Source: Salinispora vitiensis (GTDB lineage Bacteria > Actinomycetota > Actinomycetes > Mycobacteriales > Micromonosporaceae). From it: a DNA stretch of 64,000 nt. The notes beneath the pieces were generated by a model. The model made no database searches. It was not told the DNA's origin and worked only from the letters and a program-made list of their open reading frames with translations. The translations under genes were made by a program, and so were the position numbers. The stretch lies in contig NZ_KB900388.1 in the NCBI RefSeq assembly GCF_000378825.1, positions 1,301,947 to 1,365,946 of the forward strand, read 5' to 3'. Below, in pieces: positions 51,972-60,329 of this stretch (positions within the stretch are counted from its first letter, which is position 1; every line of letters begins with the position of its first letter).

Positions 51972-53621
51972 ATGACGACGGTGGTCGAGTACGACGTAGT
52001 GGTGGTGGGTGCCGGCGCGGCCGGCATGGTGGGTGCGCTTACCGCGGCGAAACGCGGCCTGCAGACCGTTGTGGTGGAGAAAGCCAATGTCTACGGCGGC
52101 ACCACCGCCCGCTCCGGGGCGGGAATCTGGATACCCAACAACGAGGTGCTCCTCGATGCCGGAGTGCCCGACACTCCGACCAAGGCCGCCGAGTACCTGG
52201 CCGCGGTCGTCGGGGACGAGGTCCCCGCCGCCCGCCTGCAGGCGTACCTGTCGGCCGGGCCAGCCATGATCTCCTTCCTGTTGGAACACACACCGCTGCG
52301 GTTCGCCTGGATGGAGGGCTACCCCGACTACTACCCCGAGTTGCCCGGTGGCTTGGTCGGTGGTCGGTCGATCGAGCCGCAACCGCTCGACGCCAATGTC
52401 CTCGGCGCCGAGTACGCTGCCCTGAACGCGCCCTACATGGACATTCCGCCCGGCACGGTGGTCATGGACGTCGACTACAAGTGGCTGGCCCTCATCGCCC
52501 GCCACCCCCGCGGGCTGACGACGGCCACCGAGATTGTCCAGCGCTACCTGGCGGCATGGGCCAAGGGAGAAAAGCCAATCACCATGGGCCAGGCGCTCGC
52601 GGGCGGGCTGCGCGCCGGCCTGCTCGCCGCCGACGTACCGGTCTGGTTGAACACCCCCCTGACCGAGTTGGTCGTCAGCGAGGGGCGAGTCACCGGGGTA
52701 CGGGTGGTTCGGGACGGCGAGGAGATCCTCCTCACCGCCCGGCGCGGAGTCATCGTCGGGTCCGGCGGCTTCGAGCACAACGAGGCGATGCGCAACCAGT
52801 ACCAGGAGGCTCCCACCGGCACTGACTGGACTGTCGGCGCCTCATCGAACACCGGGGATGGCATCCGGGCCTGCGCCGAGGCCGGCGCCGCTCTGGACCT
52901 CATGGACAGCGCCTGGTGGGGGCCGATGATCCCGTTGCCAACCGGACCCTACTTCTGCCTCTCCGAACGCACGCTGCCGGGAAACATCTTCGTCAACCCG
53001 GCCGGCGAACGGTTCGTCAACGAGGCCGCCCCCTACGGCGATGTGGTCCGCACCATGTACGCGCAGGACGCCTTCCCGGCCTGGATGATCACGGATCAGC
53101 GGTACCGCAACCGCTACCTGTTCCGTGACCTCCCACCGCTGCTGCCCTATCCCAGCGAGTGGTATGACTCCGGCGCCCTGGTCCGGGACTGGAGCATCAA
53201 GGGCCTAGCCGACAAGATCGGCGTCCCCTCGGCGACCCTGAGCGCCACCGTCAACCGCTTCAACACCCTCGCGAAGGCCGGTCGCGACACCGATTTCCAT
53301 CGGGGCGAGAGTAGCTACGACCACTACTACGCCGACCCCACCAACGATCCGAACCCCTGCCTGGCAGCGCTGGTGCTGCCGCCGTTCTACGCGATGCGGA
53401 TCGTTCCCGGCGACCTCGGCACCAACGGCGGCATCCGAACCGACGAGCGGGGCCGGGCGTTGCGGGAGGACGGCACGGCCATTCCCGGTCTCTACGCCGC
53501 CGGCAACGCGAGCGCGGCCGTCATGGGAAAGGGCTACGCCGGAGCAGGGTCGACGCTCGGTCCAGCGATGACCTTCGGCTACCTGGCCGCCCTGGATATC
53601 GCCGAGGCGTCCCACGGCTGA
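51972..53621 (+). CDS. kstD: KstD, 3-ketosteroid delta1-dehydrogenase
   Basis: A 549-residue flavoprotein (M. tuberculosis KstD: 563 aa). N-terminal FAD motif VVVVGAGAAGMVGALTAAKRG, then KANVYGGTTARSGAGIWIP, YPDYYPELPGG and GGFEHNEAMRNQYQ. The C-terminal VLPPFYAMRIVPGDLGTNGGI holds the conserved tyrosine, followed by GLYAAGNASAAVMGKGYAGAGSTLGPAMTFGYLAA. It introduces the ring-A 1,2-double bond. ATG 51972 gives the conserved start TTVVEYDVVVVG. A KstR-type box lies just upstream. Confidence 0.95.
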   Translation: MTTVVEYDVVVVGAGAAGMVGALTAAKRGLQTVVVEKANVYGGTTARSGAGIWIPNNEVLLDAGVPDTPTKAAEYLAAVVGDEVPAARLQAYLSAGPAMISFLLEHTPLRFAWMEGYPDYYPELPGGLVGGRSIEPQPLDANVLGAEYAALNAPYMDIPPGTVVMDVDYKWLALIARHPRGLTTATEIVQRYLAAWAKGEKPITMGQALAGGLRAGLLAADVPVWLNTPLTELVVSEGRVTGVRVVRDGEEILLTARRGVIVGSGGFEHNEAMRNQYQEAPTGTDWTVGASSNTGDGIRACAEAGAALDLMDSAWWGPMIPLPTGPYFCLSERTLPGNIFVNPAGERFVNEAAPYGDVVRTMYAQDAFPAWMITDQRYRNRYLFRDLPPLLPYPSEWYDSGALVRDWSIKGLADKIGVPSATLSATVNRFNTLAKAGRDTDFHRGESSYDHYYADPTNDPNPCLAALVLPPFYAMRIVPGDLGTNGGIRTDERGRALREDGTAIPGLYAAGNASAAVMGKGYAGAGSTLGPAMTFGYLAALDIAEASHG

Positions 53622-53768
53622 CGGCAACCGTCTCGGGCCCACCAACACCCCTTACGCTGGCCGTTAGCGGTCACCGCCTCGCCCGGGTAGCCCATGCGGC
53701 CAACACCCGGGCGAGCGGATGACCGCCGGCGGAGTAGTCGGCATAAAACGTTGGAGGTCGAGGAATCG

Positions 53769-54788
53769 ATGCGCGCTGTCTGGATCACCAAGGCGGGTGG
53801 GCCCGAGGTTCTTGCAGTACGGGAAACCCCAGATCCGCAACCGGGTCGCGGTGAGGTGCGTATCGCGGTCCGCGCCTGCGGGTTGAACTTCGCCGAGGTC
53901 ATGGCCCGGCAGGGGCTGTATCCGGACGCTCCGAAGCCGCCGTCCGTGGTGGGCTACGAGGTGGCCGGGGTCGTGGACGCCGTTGACGCCGAGGTCACCG
54001 GCCTCGAGGTGGGGCAACGGGTGCTGGCCCTGGTGCGCTTCGGCGGCCACGCCGACACCGTTTGCGTGCCCGCCGTGCGGGTCCTGCCGATGCCCGACGG
54101 CCTCGACTTCATCGAGGGAGCCGCGATCCCGGTCAACTACCTGACCGCCTACCACATGCTCTTTCGGGTGGCGAACCTCCGCCCCGACGCCCGCGTCCTG
54201 ATACACATGGCCGCAGGCGGGGTCGGCACCGCGGTGCTGCAGCTGTGCCGCACCGTACCGGGAGTTGTCACCTTCGGTACCGCCTCGGCGGCCAAGCACG
54301 CCGTGCTCCGCGAGGAGGGCTGCACCCATCCCATCGACTACCGCACCGAGGACTACGTCGCCCGGGTACGGGAGCTCACCGGCGGCGAGGGCCTCGACCT
54401 GGTGCTGGACTCCCTGGGTGGTCGCGACTGGAAGCGCGGGATAAGCCTGCTCCGGCCGGTTGGGCAGCTCATCGCGTACGGCTTCGCCAACCTGTCCACC
54501 GGTGAGCGACGCAGCTATCGCCGGCTCCTCGGCCAGCTCACCGGCGTGCCGCTGCTGACGCCGTACGGGATGATGGACCGCAACCACACTGTCAGTGGCG
54601 TCAATCTGGGGCATCTGTGGGAGCGAACCGACCTGCTGCGTGAGGAGCTGAGCGCGCTGCTGGACCTGTGGCGCGAGGGTGCGATCAAGCCCCGGATCGA
54701 CCAGGTGTTTTCGTTCGAGGAGGCCGCGGCGGCGCACCGCCGGATCGGCGAGCGTCGCAACATCGGCAAGGTGGTCCTCGTCCCCTGA
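53769..54788 (+). CDS. quinone oxidoreductase-like medium-chain dehydrogenase (no zinc site)
   Basis: A 339-residue MDR protein of the zeta-crystallin/VAT-1 type. It has GLNFAEVMARQGLYPDAPKPPSVVGYEVAG, NYLTAYHMLFRVA and the NADPH motif HMAAGGVGTAVLQL, without the zinc-binding cysteines of alcohol dehydrogenases. ATG 53769 follows GGAGGTCGAGGA. It lies 147 bp after kstD on the same strand and is closed by a strong terminator. It may reduce an enone or quinone intermediate, but no specific steroid role is known. Confidence 0.87.
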   Translation: MRAVWITKAGGPEVLAVRETPDPQPGRGEVRIAVRACGLNFAEVMARQGLYPDAPKPPSVVGYEVAGVVDAVDAEVTGLEVGQRVLALVRFGGHADTVCVPAVRVLPMPDGLDFIEGAAIPVNYLTAYHMLFRVANLRPDARVLIHMAAGGVGTAVLQLCRTVPGVVTFGTASAAKHAVLREEGCTHPIDYRTEDYVARVRELTGGEGLDLVLDSLGGRDWKRGISLLRPVGQLIAYGFANLSTGERRSYRRLLGQLTGVPLLTPYGMMDRNHTVSGVNLGHLWERTDLLREELSALLDLWREGAIKPRIDQVFSFEEAAAAHRRIGERRNIGKVVLVP

Positions 54789-54826
54789 CGAGTCTCACCA
54801 GATCGGGCGACAACTCGATTGTCCAG

Positions 54827-54860
54827 GGCCGCCGCGGCTGCAGCCGCGGCGGCCGATTTT
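54827..54860 (+). terminator. intrinsic terminator (28-bp perfect palindrome plus T-run)
   Basis: Positions 54827-54854 form a perfect palindrome with 14-bp arms, followed by GATTTT, 39 bp after the quinone oxidoreductase stop. A textbook rho-independent terminator, uncommon at this GC content. Confidence 0.85.
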
Positions 54861-54897
54861 GTGGCGGCGCTGGTGACTTGCCGATGCTATGCTCCCA

Positions 54898-54911
54898 AGC
54901 AAGCGCTTGGC
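54898..54911. promoter_or_regulatory. KstR2-type operator (SDR 54922)
   Basis: AGCAAGCGCTTGGC fits AnCAAGnnCTTGnT except the last base. It lies 10 bp before the SDR start, where binding would overlap the initiation region. Confidence 0.85.
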
Positions 54912-54921
54912 AGGAGGGCTG

Positions 54922-55683
54922 ATGGGGCGACTGGACGGCAAGGTGGCGCTCATTACCGGCGGCGCGCGCGGCATGGGCAAGGCACATGCCCGGCAGTTCG
55001 TCGCCGAGGGGGCCCGGGTGGTCATCGGCGACATCCTCGACGACCGCGGCACAGCCCTCGCCGACAGCCTCGGTGCTGATCGTTGCCGCTACGTGCACCA
55101 CGACGTCACCAGCGAAGACGAGTGGGCTGCCGCGGTCGCCACCGCGCTGGCGGCATTCGACCGACTCGACGTGCTAATCAACAACGCCGGCGTCTTCCGA
55201 CACGCACCGATCGCCACGATGGACCCGGCCGAGTTCCGCCACGTGATCGACGTCAACCTCACCGGCTGCTGGCTCGGCATCCACACCGTGGCGCCGGCAA
55301 TGACGAGGGCCGGCGGCGGATCGATTGTGAACGTGTCGTCGATCGAGGGCTTCGTCGGCGCGGCCGGCCTCTCGGCCTATAGCGCCAGCAAGTTCGGGAT
55401 CCGCGGCATCACCCGGTCTGCGGCCCAGGAGCTCGGGTCGGCCGGCATCCGGGTCAACTCGGTCCACCCCGGCGGCGTGCTGACCCCGATGGCGCTGGCC
55501 GCCGCCGAGACCATGCCCGCCAGCGACCCGGGCGCCTTCCTCACGTCGCTGCCGATCGCCCGACTCGCCGAGCCGGTGGAGATCTCCCGGCTGGTGGCGT
55601 TCCTCGCTTCCGATGAATCGTCATACACCACGGGCGCCGAGTTCGTGGCCGACGGCGGGCTACTGTCCGGACCGGGATACTGA
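54922..55683 (+). CDS. SDR, 3-alpha/20-beta-hydroxysteroid dehydrogenase-like
   Basis: A 253-residue classical SDR. TGGARGMGKAHARQFVAEGA (cofactor), NNAGVFRHAPIATM, SSIEGFVGAAGLSAYSASKFG (Ser, Tyr, Lys) and VHPGGVLTPM resemble bacterial 3-alpha,20-beta-HSD and M. tuberculosis FabG3 (Rv2002). A hydroxysteroid or a HIP-derived alcohol is the probable substrate (inference from family and box). ATG 54922 has AGGAGGG upstream and a KstR2-type box directly before it. Confidence 0.87.
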   Translation: MGRLDGKVALITGGARGMGKAHARQFVAEGARVVIGDILDDRGTALADSLGADRCRYVHHDVTSEDEWAAAVATALAAFDRLDVLINNAGVFRHAPIATMDPAEFRHVIDVNLTGCWLGIHTVAPAMTRAGGGSIVNVSSIEGFVGAAGLSAYSASKFGIRGITRSAAQELGSAGIRVNSVHPGGVLTPMALAAAETMPASDPGAFLTSLPIARLAEPVEISRLVAFLASDESSYTTGAEFVADGGLLSGPGY

Positions 55684-55749
55684 GATGACATCGCTGGATC
55701 GAGCGCCGGCCGCACCCGGCCCGGGTAGCGACGCGGAGGGCGAGGAGTC

Positions 55750-56232
55750 GTGAACCAGCGTGCCACGGTGGCGATGCCACCCGCGGACGTCGAGGAACAC
55801 TTGGCCCAGGGCCGGAAGCTCCAGCTCGCGACCGTCAACCGGGACGGCACACCGCACCTGGTCAGCATGTTCTACGCGATGCACGGCGGGCGCATCGCCT
55901 TCTGGACCTACCGCGTTTCACAGAAGGCCCAGAACCTGGCCCGCGACCCACGGGTGACCTGCCTGGTCGAGGAGGGCGACGGCTACTTCGAGCTGCGCGG
56001 CGTCCAGGTGACCGGCGAGGTCACCCGGATCGACGATCTGGCGGGGGTCACCGCGGTCGGCCGCCTGATCGCCGCGCGGATGCCCAGCCCGCTGGCGGCA
56101 GGCGATCTGCCGCCCGATGAGGTGGCAGCGGCGCTCGACGGCTATGTCGCGCACGCGGCGGCCAAGCGGGCGGCCTATCTGGTGGAGCCGCGACGGGTGG
56201 TCAGCTGGGACCACCGCCGCCTGGCGACCTGA
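55750..56232 (+). CDS. pyridoxamine 5'-phosphate oxidase-like FMN/F420-binding protein
   Basis: A 160-residue split beta-barrel protein of the PPOX superfamily. Segments are LQLATVNRDGTPHLVSMFYAMHGGRIAFWTYRVSQKAQNLARDPRVTCLVEEGD and LRGVQVTGEVTRI. Many actinobacterial members use F420 or FMN as reductases rather than acting on pyridoxal. GTG 55750 with GAGGAG is the start. It lies 66 bp after the SDR on the same strand and probably belongs to that KstR2-type unit. The substrate is unknown. Confidence 0.85.
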   Translation: MNQRATVAMPPADVEEHLAQGRKLQLATVNRDGTPHLVSMFYAMHGGRIAFWTYRVSQKAQNLARDPRVTCLVEEGDGYFELRGVQVTGEVTRIDDLAGVTAVGRLIAARMPSPLAAGDLPPDEVAAALDGYVAHAAAKRAAYLVEPRRVVSWDHRRLAT

Positions 56233-56679
56233 GGGCCGCCCCGGCACCGGTTATCCCCCGGTGCCAAAGTTGCCCGGCCAGCCGGTTCACCCGCCTCCTC
56301 GCGTATCGTCGGCACGGCGGCGTGGTGACAACTCATGTCGACGCAGAACCTCGGTGAAGGATCTGCGGAAGGACCGCCTCCTACCGAGGTTCTGCGTCTC
56401 CACTTCATACCGGCCCGAGCTGGCGCGTCCGGAGCCTCTCAGGCATTCAACCAAGTCTTTGATCGCCGAGTCCAGGATCCGCAATCGCATCTTGCTGGGG
56501 ATCGGAGATACAACGTAGTCGAAACTGATCGTTACCCAAGTTTCTGAACTGGTCGTGCTGAACTCATGACACCGCCGCCCACCCGCAGCCCGACCCGCCC
56601 AGACCGAGCTGATCCGCGAACGGCCATCCCGATCGTCCAGGCCCCCCTCATCCCGGAGGCCGCCGAGAAAGCTCGCTAC
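56233..56679. other. 447-bp intergenic region with a long inverted repeat
   Basis: No supported gene. It contains a 15-bp perfect inverted repeat (56341-56355 with 56383-56397) around a 27-nt spacer that itself holds a GCGG-AAGGA-CCGC mini-stem. The right part (56490-56580) is noticeably less GC-rich. It may encode a structured RNA, or be a mobile-element relic. Confidence 0.5.
56341..56397. repeat. 15-bp perfect inverted repeat with nested stem
   Basis: ACGCAGAACCTCGGT and its exact complement ACCGAGGTTCTGCGT enclose 27 nt with a small inner stem. There is no gene directly before it in position for a terminator except the PPOX gene 109 bp upstream. Confidence 0.8.
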
Positions 56680-57435
56680 CTACGAAGACTGATCAGCAGT
56701 AGGGCCGCGCAGGTCCTCGAGATAACCCGGCCACTCGCCACCGCCGTGCACCGCCACCGCCGCCCCGGTCACATAGGAGGCCAGCGGGGAGGCCAACAGC
56801 AGACAGACGCCGGCGACCTCGGCCGGCGTCGCGGGTCGCCCCAGGGGCACCGTGCGCGCCACCGCCGCCGAATCCAGCCGGAGGCTCCCTTCGCCGGCCA
56901 CCGGACCGGGGACGACACTGTTCACCCGCACCGTCGGCGCCCACTCGGCGGCCAGACTCGTCGCCAAGTGGTGTAGTCCGGCCTTGGCGGCGCCGTACGC
57001 GGCGGAGCCAGGGGATGGACGCGTGCCGCTGACACTCCCCACCATGATGATGACCCCGCCACCGGGCTGCTGTTGCATGACCGCATTGGCCGCCTGCGCG
57101 ACATGCAACGGCGCAACCAGGTTGAGCTCCACAATCTTGGCGTGCAGCCGGGGTGAGGCGCTGGCCGCCGCCGCCGGGGGCGCCCCACCGGCGTTGTTCA
57201 CCACCACGTCGAGGCGACCGAACCGGTCGGTCGCCGCCGCCACCACGGCGGCGGCCTGCGCGGGGTCACGGACGTCAGCAGGCACGAAGTCGGGCACCAC
57301 CGAGGACGGCGGGGTCCGGCCACAGACCAGCACCCGGGCGCCCGCCTCGAGGAAGGCCGCGGCGATCGCGGCACCGATCCCCCGCGTCCCCCCGGTGACG
57401 ACCACACCGCGACCGGTGAAATCGAGAGGTTCCAT
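56680..57435 (-). CDS. short-chain dehydrogenase, KstR-box controlled
   Basis: A 251-residue SDR. TGGTRGIGAAIAAAF, NNAGGAPP, catalytic Ser in MVGSVSGTRPS and YGAAKAG. The C-terminal LLLASPLASYVTGAAVAVHGGGEWP has the extra Gly/Trp tail of Rv3549c-like enzymes. It is divergent from the luciferase-like gene across a KstR-type box (57520-57533). It probably oxidises or reduces a hydroxyl on a steroid or side-chain CoA intermediate; the exact step is not identifiable from sequence. Confidence 0.85.
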   Translation of the reverse strand: MEPLDFTGRGVVVTGGTRGIGAAIAAAFLEAGARVLVCGRTPPSSVVPDFVPADVRDPAQAAAVVAAATDRFGRLDVVVNNAGGAPPAAAASASPRLHAKIVELNLVAPLHVAQAANAVMQQQPGGGVIIMVGSVSGTRPSPGSAAYGAAKAGLHHLATSLAAEWAPTVRVNSVVPGPVAGEGSLRLDSAAVARTVPLGRPATPAEVAGVCLLLASPLASYVTGAAVAVHGGGEWPGYLEDLRGPTADQSS

Positions 57436-57519
57436 TGATGGATATTAACCCTCAAGCATTCACCGGTCGACCCGAGGATGCGACGCGACCAGACCACCCA
57501 GGGCCCTCCCACGATGGTG

Positions 57520-57533
57520 TAGAACACGTTACA
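57520..57533. promoter_or_regulatory. KstR-type operator (SDR / luciferase-like gene)
   Basis: TAGAACACGTTACA fits TnnAACnnGTTnnA. It ends 8 bp before the ATG at 57542, so binding would cover the start of that gene. Confidence 0.8.
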
Positions 57534-57541
57534 GTTCATAG

Positions 57542-58414
57542 ATGAAGTTCAGCCTCGGAATCGTGTTCAGCCCGCTTGACCAACTCACCGACCTGGCGCA
57601 AACCGCTGAGGAGTGCGGCTTCTCGGCCATCGCCCTCCCCGACTCGCTCTTCTACTCCGAAGAGGTCAGCGCCAAGTACCCGTACACGCCGGACGGCAGC
57701 CGGTTCTGGGATGCCCAGACGCCCTGGGCCGACCCACTGGTGACCGCCGCCGCGCTCGGCGCCGCCACCACCCGGATCCGGTTCTACACCCAGGTGCTCA
57801 AACTCGGGCCCCGCAACCCGGTCCTGTTGGCACGGCAGGTCGGGTCGGTGGCGAACCTGACCGGTAACCGGTTCGGGCTCGGCGTCGGGCTGGGCTGGTC
57901 GCCGGAGGAGTCACTCTGGTGCGGCTCACCGTTCGCCGCCCGGGGCGCCCGGGGCGACGAGGCGATTGAGGTGCTGCGGCTAATCCTGGGCGGTGGCATG
58001 GTGGAGCACCACGGCAAGCACTTCGACTTCGGCCGGCTACAGATGAGCCCGGCCCCGACCGAGCAGGTCCCGATCTACGTGGGCGGTCACACCGACGCTG
58101 CGTTGCGCCGTGCGGCCCGGCTGGGCGACGGCTGGTCCTCCGCCATGATGCGCTTCGACGAGCTGCGCGCGACGATCGACCGGCTTGCCCGGCTGCGCGT
58201 CGAGTACGACCGGGCCGACCAGCCGTTCGAGATCCAGGCGGTCTGCATTGACCGATTCGGCCTAGCGGGCTTCCAACAACAGGCCGAGGCCGGCGTCACC
58301 GACGCGATCGTGGTGCCCTGGCGCTACTACGGCGTCGGCTTCGACGGCGACCTCGCCGCCAAGCGGGACGGCATCCGCCGCTTCGCCGACGAGGTGATCA
58401 GCAAGATCGACTAG
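57542..58414 (+). CDS. F420-dependent luciferase-like oxidoreductase (TIGR03619-type)
   Basis: A 290-residue LLM-fold protein. Segments are AEECGFSAIALPDSLFYSEE, TTRIRFYTQVLKLGPRNPVLLARQVGSVANL, GNRFGLGVGLGWSPEE and RLGDGWSSAMMRFDEL. The GLGVGLGWSPEE loop is the F420/FMN phosphate region of this subfamily. A KstR-type box is directly upstream, and a -10-like TACAGT (57530-57535) 6 bp before the ATG suggests a leaderless transcript. It is converged upon by the sulfotransferase operon (4-bp overlap). The substrate is likely steroid-derived but unknown. Confidence 0.86.
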   Translation: MKFSLGIVFSPLDQLTDLAQTAEECGFSAIALPDSLFYSEEVSAKYPYTPDGSRFWDAQTPWADPLVTAAALGAATTRIRFYTQVLKLGPRNPVLLARQVGSVANLTGNRFGLGVGLGWSPEESLWCGSPFAARGARGDEAIEVLRLILGGGMVEHHGKHFDFGRLQMSPAPTEQVPIYVGGHTDAALRRAARLGDGWSSAMMRFDELRATIDRLARLRVEYDRADQPFEIQAVCIDRFGLAGFQQQAEAGVTDAIVVPWRYYGVGFDGDLAAKRDGIRRFADEVISKID

Positions 58415-59535
58415 GCGAAGATGGCGTCCACCGCAGCCGGGGTCAGGCCGAAATCAGCGAGATCGTAGCGGTGTGCGGGGCGCGTGCGCCGCTGGTGCAG
58501 CGAGCTCATCGCGGCTCGCGCGGCAGTGGTCAACCGGGCCCCCAACCGGTCGTAGATCACCTCAACCACCCGGAGCGGGTCGGCTACAAAGTCGTCGTAG
58601 GAGACGTCGATGAAGTGCGCCGGGTCGTGTCGCTCGCGGTCGGCCATGAACCGCCGCAGCCCACGCGACCAGAGCTGCGCCTGCGCCCCACCGAGCACCT
58701 CCCCGCGGAACAGCTCCGACCAGCCCTCGCACGCCTGCCCGTTGAGGCTGCAGACCGAGGCGACCACCTCCCGCGGCGCGCGGTGCGTCTGGATCACCAC
58801 GGCGTCGGGGTAGACGGCGAGCAGCGCATCGAGGGCGAACAGGTGGCTCGGGTTCTTCAACACCCAGCGACGATCTCGGTCGTGCAGGCCGATGAGCTGG
58901 AGGTTACGCCGGTGCCGCCGATAGGCAGCGGTCCAGTCCTGCTCACTCAGCCACCGCGAGTAGCTCGGCAGGTAGGCCAGGCATTCGAAGGACACCGACA
59001 TCATGGACTGCCGCAGCAACCGCCAGCACTCCTCCACCTGGTCGGCCGCGGTGTAGTGCGCACCCCGCAGGCCCGGGTTGGTCTCGTGGTACTCCTCGTA
59101 GCCGGCCTGCAGACTCGCGTAGCCGGGGTTCGACTCCCAGGTGGCCCGCGGCGGACGGGGTTGGGGGACCTCGGTCAGCCACAGCTCGAGCCCCTGGTGT
59201 GCGGGGTCGGCGGTGAGCAACCGGTGCAGGGCGGTGGTGCCGGTGCGGGGCAGGCCGGTCACGAAGATCGGCCGGGCGACCGGGACCTCGGCGTACTCCG
59301 GGAACTGCCGCCACGCGGCCTCGCTGAGCAGTCGGGACACCAGTGCCGCGCGGAGAAGCGCCCGGGAGACCTTGCTGCCGGTGGGCGTGAGGGCCGCCTC
59401 ATTTCGGTACGCGGCGAGCAGCTCGCCCATCCCCTCGCGGTAGTCGTCGTCGCCGAAGTCGTCGAGCCCGGTGAGCCGGGTCGCCGAGGCGTGGAGGTCC
59501 TCGATCGTGCCGACGTCCGTACGGGTGCTGCTCAT
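58411..59535 (-). CDS. PAPS-dependent sulfotransferase family protein (Rv3529c-like)
   Basis: A 374-residue protein. The 5'-phosphosulfate loop is IFVTGLPRTGTTALHRLLTAD (about residue 89), and the 3'-phosphate region is VVIQTHRAPREVVASVCSL. ESNPGYASLQAGYEEYHETNPG and HRRNLQLIGLHDRDRRWVLKNPSHLFAL are typical of the actinobacterial Sulfotransfer_3 group including M. tuberculosis Rv3529c. ATG 59535 is chosen since upstream residues are not protein-like. Third gene of the operon behind a perfect KstR-type box, with the same order as Rv3531c-Rv3530c-Rv3529c. Acceptor unknown. Confidence 0.87.
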   Translation of the reverse strand: MSSTRTDVGTIEDLHASATRLTGLDDFGDDDYREGMGELLAAYRNEAALTPTGSKVSRALLRAALVSRLLSEAAWRQFPEYAEVPVARPIFVTGLPRTGTTALHRLLTADPAHQGLELWLTEVPQPRPPRATWESNPGYASLQAGYEEYHETNPGLRGAHYTAADQVEECWRLLRQSMMSVSFECLAYLPSYSRWLSEQDWTAAYRRHRRNLQLIGLHDRDRRWVLKNPSHLFALDALLAVYPDAVVIQTHRAPREVVASVCSLNGQACEGWSELFRGEVLGGAQAQLWSRGLRRFMADRERHDPAHFIDVSYDDFVADPLRVVEVIYDRLGARLTTAARAAMSSLHQRRTRPAHRYDLADFGLTPAAVDAIFA

Positions 59536-59549
59536 GCTCGCTCCCGGGG

Positions 59550-60326
59550 TCAGTGATGGAACTCGCCACAGTTGACATCGAGGCACTGGCCGGTGATGCC
59601 CCGCGCCAGGCCGGAGCCGAGGAACAGTACGGCGTCGGCGACCTCGTCCGGCACCGGCAGCCGGCGGAGGTCGGTGGTGGCGGCGACCTCGTCGTAGAGC
59701 TGCTGGGGCGGCACGCCCCGCTGGTTCGCCTGGTAGTCGAACCAGAGGCGCAGGCTGTCGGCCCAGATCCAGCCGGGTGCCACCGAGTTGACCCGCACGC
59801 CCTTCGGCCCGAGCTCACTGGCGAGGTTCTGCGCGGCGGCGAGGAGCGCGGCCTTGGCCAGCTTGTAGGGGCCGAACGCCCGCCGGGAGTGGCGCAGCAC
59901 GGCAGAATTGATCATGACCACAGCGCCGCCGGACTCCACCAACGCGGGCGCCAGCAGCCGAGTCAGGCGCAGCGCTGCCAGCACGTTGACCTCGAAGCTC
60001 GACCGCAGGTCGGCCAACTCGACCTTCCCGAGACCGCGCATCGGCGGCATCTCGAAGGCGTTACTGACCAACACGTCAACGCGGCCGAACTCGGCGAGGG
60101 CGGCCCGCACGAGCGCGGCGCTCGACTCACCGTCGGTGAGGTCGGTGGGTACCGTCAGGGCCCGCTGACCCGCCGCCCGTACCTTGCCGGCGACCTCGGT
60201 GAGGAAGGACTCGGTGCGGGCGGCGAGCACCACGTCGGCGCCGGCCTGCGCGGCACGCACCGCGATGGCCTGACCCAGCCCGGGGCCGACCCCGGCCACC
60301 ACAACGATCTTCTCCGCGAGCAACAC
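59550..60326 (-). CDS. short-chain dehydrogenase (Rv3530c-like)
   Basis: A 258-residue SDR. The cofactor motif AGVGPGLGQAIAVRAAQAGADVV differs from the classical TGxxxGxG by the first residues. The strand-4 motif is SNAFEMPP instead of NNAG. The catalytic residues are in INSAVLRHSRRAFGPYKLAKAALL. C-terminal GITGQCLDVNCGEFHH. These are features of the Rv3530c-type SDR. It sits 3 bp after the DUF1214-type gene and 14 bp before the sulfotransferase. Substrate unknown. Confidence 0.85.
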   Translation of the reverse strand: MLLAEKIVVVAGVGPGLGQAIAVRAAQAGADVVLAARTESFLTEVAGKVRAAGQRALTVPTDLTDGESSAALVRAALAEFGRVDVLVSNAFEMPPMRGLGKVELADLRSSFEVNVLAALRLTRLLAPALVESGGAVVMINSAVLRHSRRAFGPYKLAKAALLAAAQNLASELGPKGVRVNSVAPGWIWADSLRLWFDYQANQRGVPPQQLYDEVAATTDLRRLPVPDEVADAVLFLGSGLARGITGQCLDVNCGEFHH

Positions 60327-60329
60327 GGC

